NCBI RefSeq assembly: GCF_003202695.1
Contig: NZ_QGLL01000006.1
Location: 62,001-126,000, forward strand
Source: Bifidobacterium asteroides
GTDB lineage: Bacteria > Actinomycetota > Actinomycetes > Actinomycetales > Bifidobacteriaceae
Direction: 5' to 3'
Length of the DNA: 64,000 nucleotides
Shown here: positions 60,424 through 64,000 of the stretch, one piece after another
Layout of the letters: the number at the start of each line of letters is the position of its first letter
How positions within the stretch are numbered: position 1 is the stretch's first letter
Program-made: the position numbers and the translations under genes
The notes under the pieces: model-generated
Databases searched by the model: none
What the model saw: only the letters and a program-made list of their open reading frames with translations
Told to the model about the DNA's origin: nothing

Positions 60424-62025
60424 TCAGTCCCGGTCCGGGTCGGCGAGCGCAGCCCGCTGTGCCATCCAGGCTTCCACATCCTCTACGGTCTTGGGGATGC
60501 CTGCGGACAGCCACTGGGGACCCTGCTCGGTCATGAGCACGTCGTCCTCCACGCGCACGCCGATGCCACGGAACTCCGGGGGCACCAGCAGGTCGTTCTC
60601 CTTGAAGTAGAGTCCAGGCTCGATGGTGAAGATCATTCCCGGGGTAATGGGTGCACCCTGGTAGGACTCGTAGCGGGCCTCGGCGCAGTCATGCACGTCC
60701 AGACCCAGGTGGTGGGCGCAGCCGCAGGCGTGCCAGCGACGGTGCTGCTGGCCCTGAGGGGAGAGGGACTCCTCCACGCTGACCTTGAGGATGCCCCACT
60801 CATGCAGGGTCTGCGCCAGCACACGCATGACGGCATGGTGGATGTCCGAGTAGGTGGCCCCGGGCTTGGCTGCCTCGAAGCCGGCCTGCTGGGCCTTGAG
60901 CACGGTCTGGTAGATCCGCTTCTGCAGGGGGCTGAAGGTGCCGCCCACGGGGAAGGTGCGGGTGATGTCGGCCGTGTAGAGGCTGTTGACCTCTACACCG
61001 GCGTCGATCAGGAGCAGATCGCCCTTCTGGACGGTTCCGTCATTGCGCATCCAGTGCAGGATGGGGGCGTGCTTGCCCGAGGCGATGATGGACCCGTAGC
61101 CTACGTCGTTGCCCTTCTCGCGTGCGTTGGCGTTGAAGACGCCCTCCAGCATCCGCTCGGAGCGGGGACGGCCCGTCACTTGCGGCAGATGGGTCAGAAT
61201 TCGGTCGAATCCGTCCTTGGTGGCGGCGATGGCCTTGCGCATCTCGCCCACCTCGTAGGCGTCCTTGATCATGCGGGCTTCGGAGGTGAACTCCTCGAGC
61301 TTGTCGTCCGCCTCCTCATTGCGGTCCGGACCGCCGATGCCGTTGGCCTTGCGGGCGGCCTCCACCTGGTTGAGGACCTCCTGGTCGGCGGTTCGGATCA
61401 CCCTCAGCTTGACCGCTCCCTGGTCCGGTCCCAGGTCCTTGGCGATGGCATCGGGGAAGGTGGCGATGTCCTTGGTGGGGATGCCGGTCATGACGGCCAG
61501 CTCCCGCAGCCCGGCCCGGGGGCCTACCCAGTATTCCCCGTACTGGGAGGACCGGTAGTAGTCGCGGGTGGACTGGTCGGCCCGGGGATGGACGAAGAGT
61601 TCAGGGGTATGAGTCAAGCCCTTGGCGGCCTCAGGACTGTCGGGGTCCACCGGGTCCAGAACCAGGATGGCTCCGGGCTCATAGTCCTCGCCCAGGCCCG
61701 TGTAGTAGGCGAAGGTGGTGTCTGGGCGGAAGGCGTAGTCGTTGTCATTGTTTCGCGTCTTGTAGGAGCCAGCGGGGATGACCAGCCGTTCGCCGGGGAA
61801 GCGCCGACCAAGCTCACGCAGGCGGCGCTCGGTGTATTTGCTGGACTCCAGAGGCTCGATCTGAGGCTCTTGGGCCTGCCACCCGGTGGTCATGAACTTC
61901 TGGAAGGAGGGGGAATTGGGACGCAGGGTGCGGTTGTTCACCCGGTCTTCCATGTTCTGCTCATCCAGATCCACATTCTTGGGATCGGCGTCTCCTTGTA
62001 GATGCTCCTGTGCGGATGCGGTCAC
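60424..62025 (-). CDS. pepP: Xaa-Pro aminopeptidase (M24B)
   Basis: Metalloprotease releasing N-terminal residues before proline. GTG 62025 with AAGGAGG six bases upstream; 533 aa. N-terminal creatinase-like domain (ERRLRELGRRFPGERLVIPAG, RPDTTFAYYTGLGEDYEPG) and the pita-bread domain with metal ligands in LLLIDAGVEVNSLYTADITRTFPVGG (two Asp), HHLGLDVHD (His), TIEPGLYFK (Glu) and GIGVRVEDDVL (Glu). Cytoplasmic, no signal peptide. Divergent from folC across 155 bp. Confidence 0.95.
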   Translation of the reverse strand: MTASAQEHLQGDADPKNVDLDEQNMEDRVNNRTLRPNSPSFQKFMTTGWQAQEPQIEPLESSKYTERRLRELGRRFPGERLVIPAGSYKTRNNDNDYAFRPDTTFAYYTGLGEDYEPGAILVLDPVDPDSPEAAKGLTHTPELFVHPRADQSTRDYYRSSQYGEYWVGPRAGLRELAVMTGIPTKDIATFPDAIAKDLGPDQGAVKLRVIRTADQEVLNQVEAARKANGIGGPDRNEEADDKLEEFTSEARMIKDAYEVGEMRKAIAATKDGFDRILTHLPQVTGRPRSERMLEGVFNANAREKGNDVGYGSIIASGKHAPILHWMRNDGTVQKGDLLLIDAGVEVNSLYTADITRTFPVGGTFSPLQKRIYQTVLKAQQAGFEAAKPGATYSDIHHAVMRVLAQTLHEWGILKVSVEESLSPQGQQHRRWHACGCAHHLGLDVHDCAEARYESYQGAPITPGMIFTIEPGLYFKENDLLVPPEFRGIGVRVEDDVLMTEQGPQWLSAGIPKTVEDVEAWMAQRAALADPDRD

Positions 62026-62180
62026 GTCCAGCCTCCTTGAAATTCCGGTTCTGACTATGTTGGTTCCATGCTAGTGCGTTCTGCCGATGTGACAGTCAGC
62101 TGTTCTGGCCTTCAATCGGGGCTGGTCGCGCTTAGAATGGGCGGGAAGCATCCACCACCAGCAGGAGGCGAAGGCAGAAT

Positions 62181-63602
62181 ATGTCATTCGAGCACCCCAA
62201 CAGCAAGGGTCAGGACATCCGTGATGTCGAGCGTGCCATCATGGCGCGTCCCGCAGAGCATGACAGCGCCAACCTGGACCTGGACAGGATGGGGATGATG
62301 CTGGACCTGCTGGGCCACCCCGAGCATAGCTTCCGGGTCATCCACGTCACCGGAACCAACGGCAAGGGGTCCACGGCGCGGATGGCCGAGGCTTTGGTTC
62401 GTGCCTACGGTCTGCGCACAGGGCTCTACACTTCGCCCCATCTGGAGCGGATCAACGAGCGCATCGCCATCGACGGTCAGGAGCTTTCCGACGAGGACTT
62501 TGTGGATCTCTACCAGCAGATTGAGGATTTCATTGCCATGGTGGATGACCGCTTTGCCCAGCAGGGCAGAGCTCCCATGAGCTTCTTCGAGGTTCTGACC
62601 GCCATGGCTGTCTGGGCCTTTGCAGATGCCCCGGTGGACGTGGCCATCGTCGAGGTGGGGATGGGCGGCCGTTGGGATGCCACCAACGTCCTCGATGGTG
62701 ACGCTGCCATCATCGGGCCGGTGGACATGGATCATATGCAGTGGCTGGGGGATACGGTCGAGCAGATAGCAGGGGAGAAGGCCGGGATCATCAAGCCCAA
62801 GTCCACGGTCATCGTCGGCGCCCAGCCTCATGAGGAGGCCGTCCTGCCCATTATCGAGCAGGCCGTGCGCGAGCAGGGCTCTCCCACCCTGCTGAGGGAC
62901 GGCAACGAGCTGGAGGTGGTCTCGCGCATGCCCGCAGTGGGCGGTCAGGTGGCTACGCTGCGCACGCCCCAGGGGCTCTACAAGGATGTTCCCATTGACA
63001 AGTTCGGCGAGCACCAGGCCCACAACGCCCTGGCAGCCCTGGCCGCGGCCGAGACGGTCATCCCCGTCAACGGGGCACTGGACCAGGATCTGGTGGCCGA
63101 GGCCCTAAGCCAGGTGCGCATCCCCGGACGGATCGAGCAGGTGCGCACCTCGCCCACCATCATCATCGATGGCGGGCATAACCTGAACGCGGCCCAGTCC
63201 CTGCGGGCGGCCATCGAGGAGAACTACGACTTCAGGCAGCTGGTGGGCGTGATTTCCATGATGGCAGACAAACAGGTGGAGGACTATCTGGGCCTGCTGG
63301 AGCCCGTACTGGACAGCGTTGTAGTCACCGAGAACTCCTGGAAGGGCCGGGTCATGCCGGCTGAGGATCTGGAGCGGGTCGCTGTGCGGGTCTTCGGGCC
63401 TGACCGGGTGGTCCGGCGTGACCGGATGCCCGATGCCATCCAGACGGCTGTCGATATGGTCGACAGCGAAGACCAGACCGGGGTGGGCTATGGACGCGGG
63501 GTGCTGATCTGCGGCAGCTTCGTTACCGCTGGGGATGCCCGCACACTGCTTGCTGAGCGTCCCAATCCCGACCTGGCCAAGCCTAAGGCGGAGCGCGCCT
63601 GA
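62181..63602 (+). CDS. folC: folylpolyglutamate synthase / dihydrofolate synthase
   Basis: Mur-ligase-fold enzyme adding glutamate to folates. 473 aa. ATP loop [20 protein letters not shown] near residue 55, [77 protein letters not shown] 62181 after GAAGG. Overlaps the smc start by one base. Confidence 0.95.
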   Translation: MSFEHPNSKGQDIRDVERAIMARPAEHDSANLDLDRMGMMLDLLGHPEHSFRVIHVTGTNGKGSTARMAEALVRAYGLRTGLYTSPHLERINERIAIDGQELSDEDFVDLYQQIEDFIAMVDDRFAQQGRAPMSFFEVLTAMAVWAFADAPVDVAIVEVGMGGRWDATNVLDGDAAIIGPVDMDHMQWLGDTVEQIAGEKAGIIKPKSTVIVGAQPHEEAVLPIIEQAVREQGSPTLLRDGNELEVVSRMPAVGGQVATLRTPQGLYKDVPIDKFGEHQAHNALAALAAAETVIPVNGALDQDLVAEALSQVRIPGRIEQVRTSPTIIIDGGHNLNAAQSLRAAIEENYDFRQLVGVISMMADKQVEDYLGLLEPVLDSVVVTENSWKGRVMPAEDLERVAVRVFGPDRVVRRDRMPDAIQTAVDMVDSEDQTGVGYGRGVLICGSFVTAGDARTLLAERPNPDLAKPKAERA

Positions 63603-64000
63603 TGTACCTTAAGGAGCTGACCCTCAAGGGCTTCAAATCCTTCGCCTCAGCCACCACCTTGCGCTTCGAGCCGGGCATCACCGCTGTGGTGGGCCCGAAC
63701 GGATCAGGCAAATCCAACATCGTTGACGCTCTGGCCTGGGTCATGGGAGAGCAAGGGGCCAAGAGCCTGCGCGGCGGTTCCATGGAGGACGTCATCTTCG
63801 CGGGCACCTCTTCCAGACCTCCATTGGGACGGGCTCAGGTCACCCTGACCATCGACAACACCGACCGGACCTTGGACATCGACTACACCGAAGTGACCAT
63901 CAGCCGGACCATCTACCGCAACGGCGGGTCCGAATACGCCATCAACGGCTCCGACTGCCGCCTGCTGGACATCCAGGAGCTGCTCAGCGACACCGGTCTT
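63602..64000 (+). CDS. smc: chromosome segregation protein SMC, N-terminal part (runs off window)
   Basis: First 133 residues only. [15 protein letters not shown] and Walker [22 protein letters not shown] identify the SMC head domain; [14 protein letters not shown] and [12 protein letters not shown] follow as expected. SMC with ScpAB compacts and resolves chromosomes. ATG 63602 overlaps the folC stop; the frame is open to the window end. Confidence 0.96.
   Translation, partial: MYLKELTLKGFKSFASATTLRFEPGITAVVGPNGSGKSNIVDALAWVMGEQGAKSLRGGSMEDVIFAGTSSRPPLGRAQVTLTIDNTDRTLDIDYTEVTISRTIYRNGGSEYAINGSDCRLLDIQELLSDTGL

Overview
The window reads as about 64 kb of a high-GC actinobacterial chromosome, most likely Bifidobacterium. 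Evidence for this: the tmRNA carries the tag AKSNRTEFALAA, which I recall from bifidobacteria; DivIVA and SepF sit beside ftsZ; the order is lexA / LysM division inhibitor / nrdR; hisA is of the PriA type; and there are an L-lactate dehydrogenase, a PfkB fructokinase with a ROK regulator, and a GH2 beta-galactosidase. The best match I can recall for the xylose isomerase remnant is also bifidobacterial. Species is not resolved. No integrase, transposase, CRISPR array or ordinary tRNA was seen.

Layout. 1-5.6 kb: end of a dus gene, then ftsZ-sepF-yggT-divIVA-lspA-rluA-family (septum formation and polar growth). 5.7-9.2 kb: dnaE. 9.3-16.3 kb: hisD-hisC-hisB-unknown-hisH-priA and an adenylylation-independent type glnA. 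16.3-22 kb (minus): lysozyme-like exported protein, hrpA and an rRNA-type methyltransferase with ATGA overlaps. 22-25.7 kb: hflX, ldh, cation efflux. 25.8-27.8 kb: SOS unit with lexA facing a small membrane LysM protein over GAAC-N4-GTTC operators, then nrdR. 28-30.2 kb (minus): HelR-type helicase.

30.4-45 kb: a compact division and cell wall (dcw) operon, mraZ-rsmH-ftsL-ftsI-(murE-like)-murF-mraY-murD-ftsW-murG-murC-ftsQ. It is preceded by 10-bp-spaced TGGGN repeats (MraZ operator). It lacks ftsZ, which lies 43 kb away, and in the murE slot it has a shortened protein that has lost the ATP-binding loop and the ligase C-terminal domain. 45-52 kb: accessory stretch with dtd, GNAT, SMR transporter, an orphan FtsX permease and an ABC ATPase/permease pair. 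52.2-52.65 kb: ssrA (tmRNA). 52.9-59.8 kb: sugar region with fructokinase, ROK regulator, a decayed xylA, lacZ with LacI-type operators and an unidentified remnant. 59.9-64 kb: NUDIX hydrolase and pepP (minus), folC and the start of smc.

Most genes are housekeeping. The most unusual items are the catalytically gutted MurE-like protein kept in frame inside the dcw operon, a His in place of Asn in the FtsZ T7 loop, the two repeat systems in the DivIVA coiled coil, the uncharacterised gene embedded in the his operon, and the xylA remnant. All identifications come from reading motifs and recalled family sequences; no database search was possible.
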